Source: an uncultured Collinsella sp.
GTDB taxonomy: Bacteria; Actinomycetota; Coriobacteriia; Coriobacteriales; Coriobacteriaceae
NCBI GenBank assembly: GCA_958403385.1
Contig: CATXXC010000012.1
Span: 25,448-89,447 of the forward strand
Length of the DNA stretch: 64,000 nt
Direction of reading: 5' to 3'
The position numbers and the translations under genes are program-made. Under the pieces are notes generated by a model. The model was given only the letters and a program-made list of their open reading frames with translations. It made no database searches and had not been told where the DNA came from. Positions 53,000 to 61,554 of this stretch are shown here, piece by piece. Position 1 is the first letter of the stretch, and each line of letters opens with the position of its first letter.

Positions 53000-54105
53000 T
53001 TCGCCGTCAACTGATCAATTTCCAAAACCGCAGTGTCGATGTCCGCGTCGGATTGGGCGCGTTCGATGAGCTGCCGCGCATGTTTGCCTCGGCCGTGGGC
53101 AAGCCTAAGCGCGCGATGGTGGTTTGGAACGACGCCACATCCGAGCGTTTTGGTGAGGTCGTCGAGCATGCGCTGGTCGACGCCGGTTTTGCCGTGTCGC
53201 TGCTCGTCCTCGAGGTTTCGCCTGCTGGTGCCACGCTGGCCGACGCCGATGCTATCTTTGGCGCCCTGTCTGCCAACCGCATCACCTGCGACGATCTGGT
53301 TGTCGCTGTTGGCGATGCCGCAACCTGTTCGGTTGTTGGCTGGTGCGCCAACCAGTGGTGTGGCCGAACCGAGTGCGCGCTGCTGCCGACGACCTTCGAC
53401 GCCATGCTCACGGTCGCGACGACCATGAAGCCGCTCGTCGCCTCGTTGGCCAATGCGCTTCCCGCTATCGCGCTCCGTCCCGAACCGGGCTTGGTTGTGT
53501 GTGATCTCGACCTTGTTCGCGAGGCGGAACCCGAGGACCTCAAGTTCGGCTATGCGGTACTTGTTGGCACCATGCTTTCGAGCAGCAAGTCCCGCTGGAA
53601 TCAGTTTACTGAGACCGTCCCCGAGATTCTCGCGGGCGAGGAGGTCGCACTCGTCAATGCCGTTCAATGGTCTCAGACTGCCCGCAAGGACGTGCTGACG
53701 GCCACGAACCCGAGCGCTCGCCATGCGCTCGATTTTGGCAAGACGGGGGAGCGCACCCTGCGCGCTTGCATGGGCGATGCCGCTTCGCAGGTCCCTGCCT
53801 ACCAGCTGTTGTCCGAGGGCATGCGCTTTGAGGCGCGCCTAGCACACGATGCCTGCGACTTCGATATCGATTACGTCTTTGAGGTCGATGACTGCCTGGA
53901 GGACTTTGGTATCGAGGAACTTGCCTTCGATCTGGAGCCTGCCGCATATATCGAGGAGTTCCGCAAGCAGCAGTTCGCTCGCTCGAACCGCAGCATGTTG
54001 CCGCTGCCCGCGGCACTTGGCGCCATTCGTCTAACGAGCGTTGAGGACGAGGTTCTTGAGCGCCATACTCACGCCTACTTGGCTTCACGCAAAGAACTTC
54101 TCTAA
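52996..54105 (+). CDS. AroB-like protein lacking the 3-dehydroquinate synthase active site
   Basis: A 369-residue protein in the usual aroB position behind aroK. It keeps the outline of the family: RVGLGAFDELP at the start, LVVAVGDAATCSVVGW where GGGVxGDxxG is expected, LLPTTFDAML, ARHALDFGKTG for LNFGHTxGH, and SEGMRFEARLA for HGExVAxGM. The SSVGGKTG block and the GLAEVIK block are not recognisable. The three metal-ligand positions (Glu in AEVIK, His in LxFGH, His in HGE) are all replaced. The frame is intact and codon use is like its neighbours, so it is a kept but probably non-canonical protein. Confidence 0.75.
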   Translation: MIRRQLINFQNRSVDVRVGLGAFDELPRMFASAVGKPKRAMVVWNDATSERFGEVVEHALVDAGFAVSLLVLEVSPAGATLADADAIFGALSANRITCDDLVVAVGDAATCSVVGWCANQWCGRTECALLPTTFDAMLTVATTMKPLVASLANALPAIALRPEPGLVVCDLDLVREAEPEDLKFGYAVLVGTMLSSSKSRWNQFTETVPEILAGEEVALVNAVQWSQTARKDVLTATNPSARHALDFGKTGERTLRACMGDAASQVPAYQLLSEGMRFEARLAHDACDFDIDYVFEVDDCLEDFGIEELAFDLEPAAYIEEFRKQQFARSNRSMLPLPAALGAIRLTSVEDEVLERHTHAYLASRKELL

Positions 54106-54111
54106 GATTTA

Positions 54112-54117
54112 TTGACA
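54112..54117 (+). promoter_or_regulatory. Consensus -35 box of the pepQ-efp unit
   Basis: TTGACA matches the -35 consensus. The -10 is weak: CATGTT with 17-base spacing, or TATCAT (54132-54137) with only 14. Confidence 0.45.
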
Positions 54118-54142
54118 TCCATTGTCTTTCGTATCATGTTGA

Positions 54143-54207
54143 GGGGCGGGTTTTCAATCGGTTGCGGATCGCATGCGATTCCGTCGTTCGGTTGAGACCC
54201 GTCCCGT
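54143..54207 (+). other. Long hairpin in the pepQ leader
   Basis: GGGGCGGGTTTT plus AATCG pairs with CGGTTGAGACCCGTCCC (several G-U pairs, one bulge). Inside it a second stem forms from GGATCGC and GCGATTCC. No U-run follows. It fills the leader up to 30 bases before the start codon. Confidence 0.6.
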
Positions 54208-54237
54208 CTATATAGAGACAACAAGAAAGGAATCTGC

Positions 54238-55368
54238 ATGTCTGAGTTTGCTGCCGGTCCTGCCGGTCGTATCGAGCGTGTCCGTGCCCTGATGGCCGAG
54301 CGTGGCTACGACGCCATCGTGGTGCGCGACGAGGCCAACCTTCGTTGGCTTACGGGCGTGAAGGGCGTCTTCGACTACACCTTCGAGTTCCCGCACGCTG
54401 CGTTTATTACGGTCGACCAGTGCCTGTTCCACACCGACTCGCGCTACCTCAACAGCTTTGAGGAGAACACGCCCGCCGGCAGCCCTTGGGTCTACGACAT
54501 GGACGAGGGTACCATTCCCGGCTGGGTCGCCGGCAAGATCGCAGCCAACAAGTGCCGTGTCTGCGCTGTCGAAGACGATATGCAGATTAACTTCTACCAG
54601 GGTATTCAGCGCGGCCTGGAGGACCGTTCCGTCGCCTGCATGCTAACGCTGATGCACGACGACATCCGCAAGATGCGCGCCATCAAGGATGCCGAGGAGA
54701 TCGAGCTCATGCGCCATGCGCAGTCGATCACCGATGCCGCCTTCCAGCATATGCTCGGCTTTATTAAGCCTGGTATGACCGAGAAGCAGGTTCGCAACGA
54801 GCTCGAGAACTTTATGTTCGCCAACGGCGCCGACAGCCTGGCCTTCGGCTCCATCGTGGCGAGCGGTCCCAACACCGCCAACCCGCATGCCGTGCCGAGC
54901 GACCGCGTGATCGAGAAGGGCGATTTCGTTCTTATGGATTACGGCGCGGGCTACTGCGATTACCGCTCCGACATGACACGCACCGTCGTGATGGGCGAGC
55001 CCACGCAGGAGCAGCTCGACCTGTACGCGCTCGTGCGCCGTACACACGAGGAGTGCGTCGCCGCCATCCATCCGGGCGTCGAGGGCAACGACATCTTCAA
55101 GCTCTCTAAGAAGATCATCGGCGATGCCGGCTATGGCGATTACTACAACCATGGTCTGGGCCACGGCGTTGGTATCGACATCCACGAGCTGCCCAACTTC
55201 AACCGCAGTAAGAACACCATCGAGATCGGCTCGGTTGTCACCATGGAGCCCGGCGTCTACCTGCCCGGCGTGGGCGGCGTGCGCCTGGAGGACTACGGCG
55301 TGGTCACCGAGAACGGCTACGAGCCCTTCACCAAGACCCCGCACGACCTGCACATTATCGACTGCTAG
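54238..55368 (+). CDS. pepQ: Xaa-Pro aminopeptidase, M24B family
   Basis: A 376-residue metallopeptidase that cleaves bonds next to proline. The N-terminal creatinase-like domain (RGYDAIVVRDEANLRWLTG) precedes the pita-bread fold. The five metal ligands are visible: Asp in LMDYGAGYCDYRSDMTRTV (two), His in HGLGHGVGIDIHELP, and Glu in TMEPGVYLPG and RLEDYGVV. Whether it acts as a dipeptidase or an aminopeptidase cannot be decided. It sits before efp, a conserved neighbour, and EF-P itself relieves proline stalling. Confidence 0.92.
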   Translation: MSEFAAGPAGRIERVRALMAERGYDAIVVRDEANLRWLTGVKGVFDYTFEFPHAAFITVDQCLFHTDSRYLNSFEENTPAGSPWVYDMDEGTIPGWVAGKIAANKCRVCAVEDDMQINFYQGIQRGLEDRSVACMLTLMHDDIRKMRAIKDAEEIELMRHAQSITDAAFQHMLGFIKPGMTEKQVRNELENFMFANGADSLAFGSIVASGPNTANPHAVPSDRVIEKGDFVLMDYGAGYCDYRSDMTRTVVMGEPTQEQLDLYALVRRTHEECVAAIHPGVEGNDIFKLSKKIIGDAGYGDYYNHGLGHGVGIDIHELPNFNRSKNTIEIGSVVTMEPGVYLPGVGGVRLEDYGVVTENGYEPFTKTPHDLHIIDC

Positions 55369-55392
55369 TCTACTTCGGTAGATAGTTTGGGG

Positions 55393-55434
55393 CGGGGCGT
55401 TCGGATCGATTCGGACGCCCCGCGTTCTCTTTTT
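55393..55434 (+). terminator. Terminator between pepQ and efp
   Basis: CGGGGCGT (55393-55400) pairs with ACGCCCCG (55415-55422), followed by CGTTCTCTTTTT. Confidence 0.85.
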
Positions 55435-55465
55435 ATGCGCTCGCTGCAGGCGCCGTCTGCAAGTG

Positions 55466-55471
55466 TATAAT
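55466..55471 (+). promoter_or_regulatory. efp promoter -10
   Basis: A perfect TATAAT lies 58 bases before the efp start. The -35 is not clear. Confidence 0.55.
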
Positions 55472-55528
55472 TTCTGTCGTATGTAATTTGGACGCTTGTG
55501 CGTTCTGCCCATAACAAGAAAGGTCGCT

Positions 55529-56092
55529 ATGCCTACCATTTCTACCGCCGACTTCAAGAACGGCCTCGGTCTCCGCATCAAGGACAAGGTCTACACCATC
55601 GTCGAGTTCCAGCATGTCAAGCCGGGCAAGGGCGGCGCGTTTGTACGCTACAAGACCCGCGACATCAAGAGCGGCCGCGTCGTCGAGAACACCTGCAACG
55701 CCGGCACCAAGTTCGAGAGCGTCATGCTCACCACCCGTGAGTTCCAGTACCTCTACAACGATGGCACCGACTACATCTTCATGGACAACGAGTCCTATGA
55801 GCAGGTTCCCGTTCCCGAGGACATGGTGGGCGAGAACTCCAAGTGGCTGCGCGAGAACGACGTCTGCCAGCTGCTCTTCGCCGACGATGAGCTCATGGGC
55901 GTGACCCCGCCGATGTTCATCGAGACCACCATCGTCCAGACCGACCCGGGCTTTAAGGGCGACACCGTCCAGGGTTCCACCAAGCCGGCCACGATCGATA
56001 CCGGCGCTGTCATCCAGGTTCCCATGTACCTCAACGAGGGCGAGGTCATCAAGGTTGACACCCGCGACGGCAAGTTCGTCTCCCGCGTCTAG
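55529..56092 (+). CDS. efp: Elongation factor P
   Basis: EF-P helps ribosomes through polyproline stretches. The 187-residue, three-domain protein has the tip loop KPGKGGAF with K34 as the likely modified residue, and the C-terminal signature GDTVQGSTKPATIDTGAVI. The ATG at 55529 has AAGAAAGG upstream. No known EF-P lysine-modifying enzyme is in the window. Confidence 0.96.
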   Translation: MPTISTADFKNGLGLRIKDKVYTIVEFQHVKPGKGGAFVRYKTRDIKSGRVVENTCNAGTKFESVMLTTREFQYLYNDGTDYIFMDNESYEQVPVPEDMVGENSKWLRENDVCQLLFADDELMGVTPPMFIETTIVQTDPGFKGDTVQGSTKPATIDTGAVIQVPMYLNEGEVIKVDTRDGKFVSRV

Positions 56093-56116
56093 CAACCAAA
56101 TCTTCTAGGAGGACTC

Positions 56117-56479
56117 ATGCCCCAGGAAATCAAGATTGACGGCATCGGCATTTCGCCCGATGTTCTGACCGCCATCGTCTCGCGCGCCGTGTCCGATGTC
56201 GAGGGCATCGCCTCCGTTGGCGTCAAGGACCTTGCCACCAACCTTGTCTCCATGATGCTCTCGTCCAAGGCCCCGGCTTCCGAGCCGGCGGTCGAGGCCG
56301 AGGTCGTCGGCGACAAGCTCGCACTCACCGTGCGTGTCGTGGTGTTCTTTGGCTATCCGTTCAAGAAACTCGCCGAGGCCGTTCGCGCCGCCGTGGTCGC
56401 CGCCATCGATGCCCAGGTTGGCGTCGAGGTCGAGCGCGTTGACGTTTGCATCGACGGCCTCGTTTTCCCCAAGGAGTAA
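56117..56479 (+). CDS. Asp23/Gls24 family protein (YqhY-like)
   Basis: A 120-residue Asp23-family protein with ISPDVLTAIVSRAVSDVEGIASVG and a C-terminal VERVDVCIDGLVF block. It lies between efp and nusB, as yqhY does in B. subtilis, where it is tied to acetyl-CoA carboxylase genes; those (accB, accC) are missing here. AGGAGG lies ahead of the start. It is the second paralogue in the window, after 10600-10956. Confidence 0.88.
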   Translation: MPQEIKIDGIGISPDVLTAIVSRAVSDVEGIASVGVKDLATNLVSMMLSSKAPASEPAVEAEVVGDKLALTVRVVVFFGYPFKKLAEAVRAAVVAAIDAQVGVEVERVDVCIDGLVFPKE

Positions 56480-56482
56480 CCT

Positions 56483-57067
56483 TTGAGTCTTAAGGTTTAT
56501 CGCGGGCGTACGCTTGCCCGCAGTCAGGCGCTGCAGCTGCTGTTCCAGGCCGAGGCCACGGACAGCCCGCTCGAGCGCGTCCTCGAGGGCGATTTCCTGA
56601 TCTCGAAGGGTCCCCTCGACCCCTATGCGCTGGAGCTGTGCCGTGGTGCTTACGAGCATATCGACCGCATCGACTGCGCCCTGCGCTCCGTTGCCAAGAA
56701 CTGGGATCTTATGCGCATGCCCGGCGCCGATCGCAATCTGCTTCGTATCGCCGTTTACGAGATGCGTTTCCTCACCGACGAGGAGGTTTCGGACGCCATC
56801 GTGATCAACGAGGCCGTCGAGCTTGCCAAGGCTTATGGCACCGACCAGTCTGCGTCGTTCGTCAACGGCGTGCTGGGCAAGATCGCTCGCAGCGAGGAGC
56901 TGCCGGGCGAGGACCTGTACCAAGAGCTGCTGGCCGAGGACCGTGCCCGCGAGGAGGCCCAGGCCGCCGAGGCTGCCGCCAAGGTTGCGGTTGCCCAGGC
57001 TGAGGCTGGCGTGCTGGCCGAGGATTCGGACGCCGCCGAGGCTGTTGTCGACTCCGTCGAGGAGTAG
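56483..57067 (+). CDS. nusB: Transcription antitermination factor NusB
   Basis: NusB works with NusE (S10) in rRNA antitermination. It starts with TTG, with AAGGAG six bases ahead, three bases after the Asp23 stop. The core (RTLARSQALQLLFQAE, NWDLMRMPGADRNLLRIAVYEM, INEAVELAKAYGTDQSASFVNGVLGKI, used as landmarks) is typical. A tail of about 45 Ala/Glu-rich residues makes it 194 residues, longer than the usual 130-150. Confidence 0.94.
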   Translation: MSLKVYRGRTLARSQALQLLFQAEATDSPLERVLEGDFLISKGPLDPYALELCRGAYEHIDRIDCALRSVAKNWDLMRMPGADRNLLRIAVYEMRFLTDEEVSDAIVINEAVELAKAYGTDQSASFVNGVLGKIARSEELPGEDLYQELLAEDRAREEAQAAEAAAKVAVAQAEAGVLAEDSDAAEAVVDSVEE

Positions 57068-57069
57068 CC

Positions 57070-57309
57070 ATGCCAGAGGGTTCCGTCCGCAACTTCGACG
57101 AGATCTCGGACCGTCTGGATCAGATCATCGCTACCGTTCGCTCCAAGGATACCTCCTTGGAGCGTTCGCTCGATTTGTTTGACGAAGCGATTGAGCTGGG
57201 CTCCCGCGCGGTCGATATGGTCGACAAGTTTGAGTTGACACCGCGTGAGGCCGACAAGCTCGAGCAGGAATACGATGAGGATGCGGCAAACGAATCCCAG
57301 GATAGCTAG
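57070..57309 (+). CDS. xseB: Exodeoxyribonuclease VII small subunit
   Basis: A 79-residue helical protein with FDEISDRLDQIIATVRS, LERSLDLFDEAIELG and an acidic end, matching XseB. It would pair with XseA to degrade single-stranded DNA. It starts 2 bases after nusB. The large-subunit gene xseA, often adjacent, is not in the window. Confidence 0.88.
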   Translation: MPEGSVRNFDEISDRLDQIIATVRSKDTSLERSLDLFDEAIELGSRAVDMVDKFELTPREADKLEQEYDEDAANESQDS

Positions 57310-57335
57310 GCCGCATCTCCGGATACGAATGGTTG

Positions 57336-58148
57336 ATGGCATTCATGAAACGTGTGCGTCTTGATGACGAACTGATTTCACAGGGCATCTGCGCCGATCG
57401 CGCGGATGCCCTTCGCACTCTTATGGCCGGCTTGGTCTCGAGTGGCGGTGAGCGCTTGACTTCGCCGGGGCTTAAGGTGATCCCGGGGCTGCCGCTGCAC
57501 GTGAAGGGGCGCATTCCCTATGTTGGCCGTGGCGGTCTTAAGCTCGAAGGCGCGCTTGATGCGTTTGGCATCAATCCGACGGGCCTTGCCTGTCTGGATG
57601 TGGGCTGCTCTACCGGCGGTTTTACCGATTGCCTGCTCAAGCGCGGAGCTGCGACCGTTGTCTCGGTGGACGTGGGTCGCGCCCAGTTCGATTGGTCGTT
57701 GCGTCAGGACGATCGCGTGACGCTGCATGAGCGCACAAACGTGACGCAGCTGCCTGAGCTTGGCTATGCCGGCGTCATCGACCTGGCTGTGTGTGATGTC
57801 TCGTTTACCAGCATCGCGAACATTATCGATGCGGTACTGGCGTGCCTGGCTCCTAGGGGTGCATTCTGCACGCTCGTAAAGCCGCAGTTTGAGGCTCCGG
57901 CGGCGCTGGTGGGCGAGGGCGGCATTGTGACCGATCCCGTCGTGCGCCGCGATACACTCTTGGCGGCGGTTGAACTCTTTGCTGCAAAGGGCCTGTTCCC
58001 GGTCGATGTGTGCGTGTCACCCATTCATGGTGCCAAGGGCAACGTTGAGTTTTTCCTGTACGGCAAGAGGTTAGTCCCCGGCGACCGTTCGAAAGACGAG
58101 CTGCAATCCCAGATATCGGTTTTGAGCGAGAAAGCTGCAACGCTATGA
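57336..58148 (+). CDS. tlyA: TlyA-family rRNA (cytidine-2'-O)-methyltransferase
   Basis: TlyA methylates ribose in 16S and 23S rRNA and affects capreomycin sensitivity in mycobacteria. From ATG 57336 it has 270 residues; ATG 57345 is equally possible as neither has a clear ribosome-binding site. An N-terminal S4 domain (RLDDELISQGICADRADALRTLM as landmark) precedes the FtsJ-type fold. That fold has GRGGLKLEGAL, LDVGCSTGGFTDCLL, VSVDVGRAQFDW, CDVSFTSI and LVKPQFEA. The order nusB-xseB-tlyA-nadK-recN follows other Gram-positives. Confidence 0.9.
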   Translation: MAFMKRVRLDDELISQGICADRADALRTLMAGLVSSGGERLTSPGLKVIPGLPLHVKGRIPYVGRGGLKLEGALDAFGINPTGLACLDVGCSTGGFTDCLLKRGAATVVSVDVGRAQFDWSLRQDDRVTLHERTNVTQLPELGYAGVIDLAVCDVSFTSIANIIDAVLACLAPRGAFCTLVKPQFEAPAALVGEGGIVTDPVVRRDTLLAAVELFAAKGLFPVDVCVSPIHGAKGNVEFFLYGKRLVPGDRSKDELQSQISVLSEKAATL

Positions 58149-59005
58149 AGGTCTTTCTGGTTCCCAATTACTACAAGCAAGAGGCGGTCGAGAGCGGCCT
58201 GATGCTCGAGCTTTGGCTGACGCGCCAGGGCTATGAGGTCGCATGGGCTGCCGACCAGCGATCCAAGATTCAGAGCACGCCTGATATTGACGGCTCCGAT
58301 CTGGTCATTACGCTCGGCGGTGACGGTACGTTGCTGCGCGCTGCCCGCATCCTCAACCATCGCGAGATTCCTATCCTCGGTCTTTCCTATGGTCACCTGG
58401 GCTTTTTAACTGCTGCGAGCCCCGAGGAGCGCGACATTCTGCAGGTCGTGAGCGACGCCCTTTCCGGCGAGCTGCACGTGAGCCGTCGCGCCACCATCGC
58501 CGCGGATATCGTGTCCGTGCGCGAAGACGGTACGAAGGATGTCGTGCGCACCTTCGCCCTCAACGACATGGCGCTTACCCGCGGTCCGCTGTCCGATATG
58601 GTCGAGTTCGACATCACGGTGTCGGGCCACCATATCGACCGACTGCGTGGCGACGGCGTGGTCGTGTCCACGGCGACTGGTTCTACGGGGTACGCGCTCA
58701 GTGCCGGTGGCCCCATCGTGAGCCCCGACTATACGGGTATGGTCTGCGTACCTATTGCGCCGCACACCATTCAGGCCCGTGCCTTCTTGACTTCGCCGAG
58801 TGATGTCGTCGAAATCTTTATGTCTGATGACCGTCCGAGCGTTCCGGCGATCGCTATCGATGGACAGTTTATTACCTGCGACGGCACGGTCGAGAGCGTG
58901 GCCGTGCGCCGAGGCCCCGGCGATGTGCTGCTGCTCGACTACGGCCCCGAGAGTTTTTACAACTCGGTGAGCCGCGTATTCTACGGAGTCCGCCATGATC
59001 GATGA
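58145..59005 (+). CDS. nadK: NAD kinase
   Basis: NadK phosphorylates NAD to NADP. The 286-residue protein has the GGDGT motif (VITLGGDGTLLRAAR), GHLGFLTAA, NDMALTRG, and the conserved region STATGSTGYALSAGGPI. The late IDGQ (AIAIDGQFI) is also present. It overlaps tlyA by ATGA and recN by 11 bases. Confidence 0.96.
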   Translation: MKVFLVPNYYKQEAVESGLMLELWLTRQGYEVAWAADQRSKIQSTPDIDGSDLVITLGGDGTLLRAARILNHREIPILGLSYGHLGFLTAASPEERDILQVVSDALSGELHVSRRATIAADIVSVREDGTKDVVRTFALNDMALTRGPLSDMVEFDITVSGHHIDRLRGDGVVVSTATGSTGYALSAGGPIVSPDYTGMVCVPIAPHTIQARAFLTSPSDVVEIFMSDDRPSVPAIAIDGQFITCDGTVESVAVRRGPGDVLLLDYGPESFYNSVSRVFYGVRHDR

Positions 59006-60623
59006 GCTGCAGGTTTCTAACATTGCACTCATTCGCGAGGCGACGCTGGTGCCGAGTGCCGGCCTGACTGTCCTGACCGGCGAGACCGGCGCCGGCAAGA
59101 CCGCGCTGCTCTCGGCCCTCAAGCTTATTTTGGGTGAGCGCGCGGATTCGTCTATGGTGCGCGAGGGCGAGGCGCTGGCGAGCGTCGAGGCGCGCCTGTT
59201 TGACGGCCCGCACGACACGGAGGGCTTCATCGTGCAGCGCAGTCTTTCTGCCGAGGGCCGCAGCCGAGTGAAGATTGACGGACGCATCGCCAGTGTGCGC
59301 GAGCTTTCGGAGCGCGTTGGCGTGATGATGGATCTGTGCGGCCAACACGAGCACCAGCGCTTGCTCGATCCGGCGCATCATGTTGCGATGGTCGATGCCT
59401 GGGCAGGGCGCCCTGCACTCGAGGCGCTCGAGCACTACCGCGCCTGCTTTAAGGCTTCGCGCGCTGCCGCTAAGGAGGTTCGACGTGTCGAAGAGACCTC
59501 GCGTGCGCAGGGGAGCCGCGTCGAGGAAGCGCGCTTTGCGCTCGAGCGTATCGGCGAGGTCGACCCCAAACCGGGCGAGTATGAGGAACTCGAGGAACTG
59601 CTGCCGCGCTCCGAACATGCCGAGGTGCTGGTTGCCACAGCTAATGATGCCCATGCATCGCTTGCCTCTGAAGGGGGAGCGCTCGATGCCGTGAACAGCG
59701 CCGTGGCAGAACTTTCCCGTATGGCTTCCGTCGATCGCAAACTTGGCGACATTGCCGATTTGCTTTCGGATGCCTGTATCTCCCTTGAGGATTGCGCGAA
59801 CGAACTTCGTGCCTATCGCGATGGCGTCGCCTTCGATCCGCGCGAGCTCGCTCGCATGCGTGAGCGGTATTCCGACCTCAAGGGCCTGCTGCGTCAGTGG
59901 GGTCCTACCATGGACGATGTTTTTGCCATGCGCGATCGCTCGCAAGAGCTGCTGTCCCTGGTCGATGATGGCGATGAACAGATCAGAAAGGCGCGTGAGG
60001 CACTCGGGAGCGCCGAGCACGAGTTGTTTGCCGCTGCCAAGGCACTTAAGCGCGCTCGCAATGTGGCGGCCCCGCGCTTCTGCCACGAGGTTTGCCGCCA
60101 GATGGCTCGCCTGGAGATGGGCGGCGCCGAGCTCGTCTGGGAGTCGCGTGATCTTCCCCGTGCTGAGTGGACGCCCGTTGGTCCTTCGAGCTACGAGCTG
60201 CTATACCGCAGCGGTGCCGGTTTGACTCCACGTCCCCTGCGCCGCATTGCGTCGGGCGGCGAGCTCAGCCGCGTCATGTTGGCAAGTAAGGTTGTCCTCG
60301 GTAACGCGGACGGTGTCGATACGCTGGTGTTTGACGAGGTCGATGCTGGTGTCGGCGGCTCCACGGCCCGCGCTCTTGCTGGTGTGCTGGCCGATCTTGC
60401 CGCCACGCATCAGGTCATCGTCGTAACACACCTGGCGCAGGTTGCGGTTATGGCCGACAAGCACTACGTGGTCAGTAAAGAGCCCGGCGACGTTCCCCAG
60501 ACGCATCTGGATGAGGTGGCTGGGGATGCTCGCACTGCCGAGATTGCCCGCATGCTCAGTGGCGACCAATCGGAGGCAAGTCTTGCGCATGCCAAGCAGA
60601 TGCTTGAAGAAGCTCGAGGTTAG
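58995..60623 (+). CDS. recN: DNA repair protein RecN
   Basis: RecN is an SMC-like ATPase in double-strand break repair. The 542-residue protein has the N-terminal head LQVSNIALIREA with Walker A TGETGAGKTALLSALK. Coiled coils fill about 150-370. The C-terminal head has signature ASGGELSRVMLASK, Walker B LVFDEVDAGVGG and VTHLAQVAVMADKHY. Length and layout are normal. It ends the long operon. Confidence 0.95.
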   Translation: MIDELQVSNIALIREATLVPSAGLTVLTGETGAGKTALLSALKLILGERADSSMVREGEALASVEARLFDGPHDTEGFIVQRSLSAEGRSRVKIDGRIASVRELSERVGVMMDLCGQHEHQRLLDPAHHVAMVDAWAGRPALEALEHYRACFKASRAAAKEVRRVEETSRAQGSRVEEARFALERIGEVDPKPGEYEELEELLPRSEHAEVLVATANDAHASLASEGGALDAVNSAVAELSRMASVDRKLGDIADLLSDACISLEDCANELRAYRDGVAFDPRELARMRERYSDLKGLLRQWGPTMDDVFAMRDRSQELLSLVDDGDEQIRKAREALGSAEHELFAAAKALKRARNVAAPRFCHEVCRQMARLEMGGAELVWESRDLPRAEWTPVGPSSYELLYRSGAGLTPRPLRRIASGGELSRVMLASKVVLGNADGVDTLVFDEVDAGVGGSTARALAGVLADLAATHQVIVVTHLAQVAVMADKHYVVSKEPGDVPQTHLDEVAGDARTAEIARMLSGDQSEASLAHAKQMLEEARG

Positions 60624-60641
60624 GTCGTATCAGCGGTGTTG

Positions 60642-60674
60642 GTGGGACAAAATAGACTGAAATTTTTGTCCCAC
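60642..60674. terminator. Two-way terminator between recN and the RpiR regulator
   Basis: GTGGGACAAAA (60642-60652) pairs with TTTTGTCCCAC (60664-60674), with A/T runs on both sides. It lies between convergent genes and has a GGGAC core like the other repeats. Confidence 0.85.
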
Positions 60675-60682
60675 TACGCGTT

Positions 60683-61540
60683 TTACTCCACAACCTTATC
60701 CGGCTGGATGAGCTCTTCGTAGTAGCTGATATGCTCGCGGGCGTCTTCGATTTCGGGCAGCAGGAAGTTGTAGATGACCTCGATGATCATCGTGGCGCTC
60801 ATCTTGGAGAACGCGAAGTCGCCCGTTGTCAGTAGTGCTTCGTGGTTGACGGTATTAAAGGTGTAGTCTGCCAGGCGCGCGAGCGGGGATTTGCTGTCGC
60901 TGCTGATGACGACTACGGTTGCGCCGCAGTCGCGAGCCGCTTTTGCCATGCGATTCAGACGGCGCGACTTGCCGGAGTTTGAGATCAGCACGATAACGTC
61001 ACCGGGGCGCAGCGTGAGCGCAAAACCAATCGAGGTCTCGCTGATGGTGCTTGCCATGCAACGAAGGCCCAGCTGCGAGAACTTGAACGTCGCGTCGAGC
61101 GCGACGGCGTTGGTGTTGCCTACGGCCGCAAACTCAATAACGCCGGCATTCTTAAGCGCGTGTACAACTGCGGCCAACGTGTCGTGATCAATGCCGTCGA
61201 TGGTCGCATTAAGCTCACTCACCTTGGCGGCGAGGATATTTTTAAGGCTCTGCTCCATGTTGTCGAGCGAGACCTCGTCGGTCAGGCCCTCGTTGCGCTG
61301 ACTCTCTAAGTCGCGCGCCAACGAAAACTGAAAGCTGCGGAAGCTGCCAAAGCCCAGCTTGCGGCAGAAACGCGAAACGGTCGCCTCGGACGTGGCGGCA
61401 GCGCGCGAGAGCTGAGCCGCCGTGAGGCGTGGCGCCTCGGACTGGTGCTCCAATATATAGTCGACAATGCGCTGCTCGGACTCGCTGTATCCCTGGTGGG
61501 TACTAATGAGGGAAAGTGCGCTTTTGCTACTATCGGTCAT
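60683..61540 (-). CDS. MurR/RpiR-family transcriptional regulator
   Basis: A 285-residue regulator. The N-terminal HTH_6 domain (SESEQRIVDYILEHQ, LTAAQLSRAAATSEATVSRFCRKLGF as landmark) is followed by a SIS sugar-phosphate-binding domain (AAVGNTNAVALDATFKFSQLG, GDVIVLISNSGKSRRLNRMA). The start at 61540 has AGGAG about 7 bases ahead; a longer reading has no signal. It is divergent from the fructose PTS gene, so control of that gene by a sugar phosphate is likely but inferred. Confidence 0.88.
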   Translation of the reverse strand: MTDSSKSALSLISTHQGYSESEQRIVDYILEHQSEAPRLTAAQLSRAAATSEATVSRFCRKLGFGSFRSFQFSLARDLESQRNEGLTDEVSLDNMEQSLKNILAAKVSELNATIDGIDHDTLAAVVHALKNAGVIEFAAVGNTNAVALDATFKFSQLGLRCMASTISETSIGFALTLRPGDVIVLISNSGKSRRLNRMAKAARDCGATVVVISSDSKSPLARLADYTFNTVNHEALLTTGDFAFSKMSATMIIEVIYNFLLPEIEDAREHISYYEELIQPDKVVE

Positions 61541-61554
61541 GGATGGCTCCTGGT

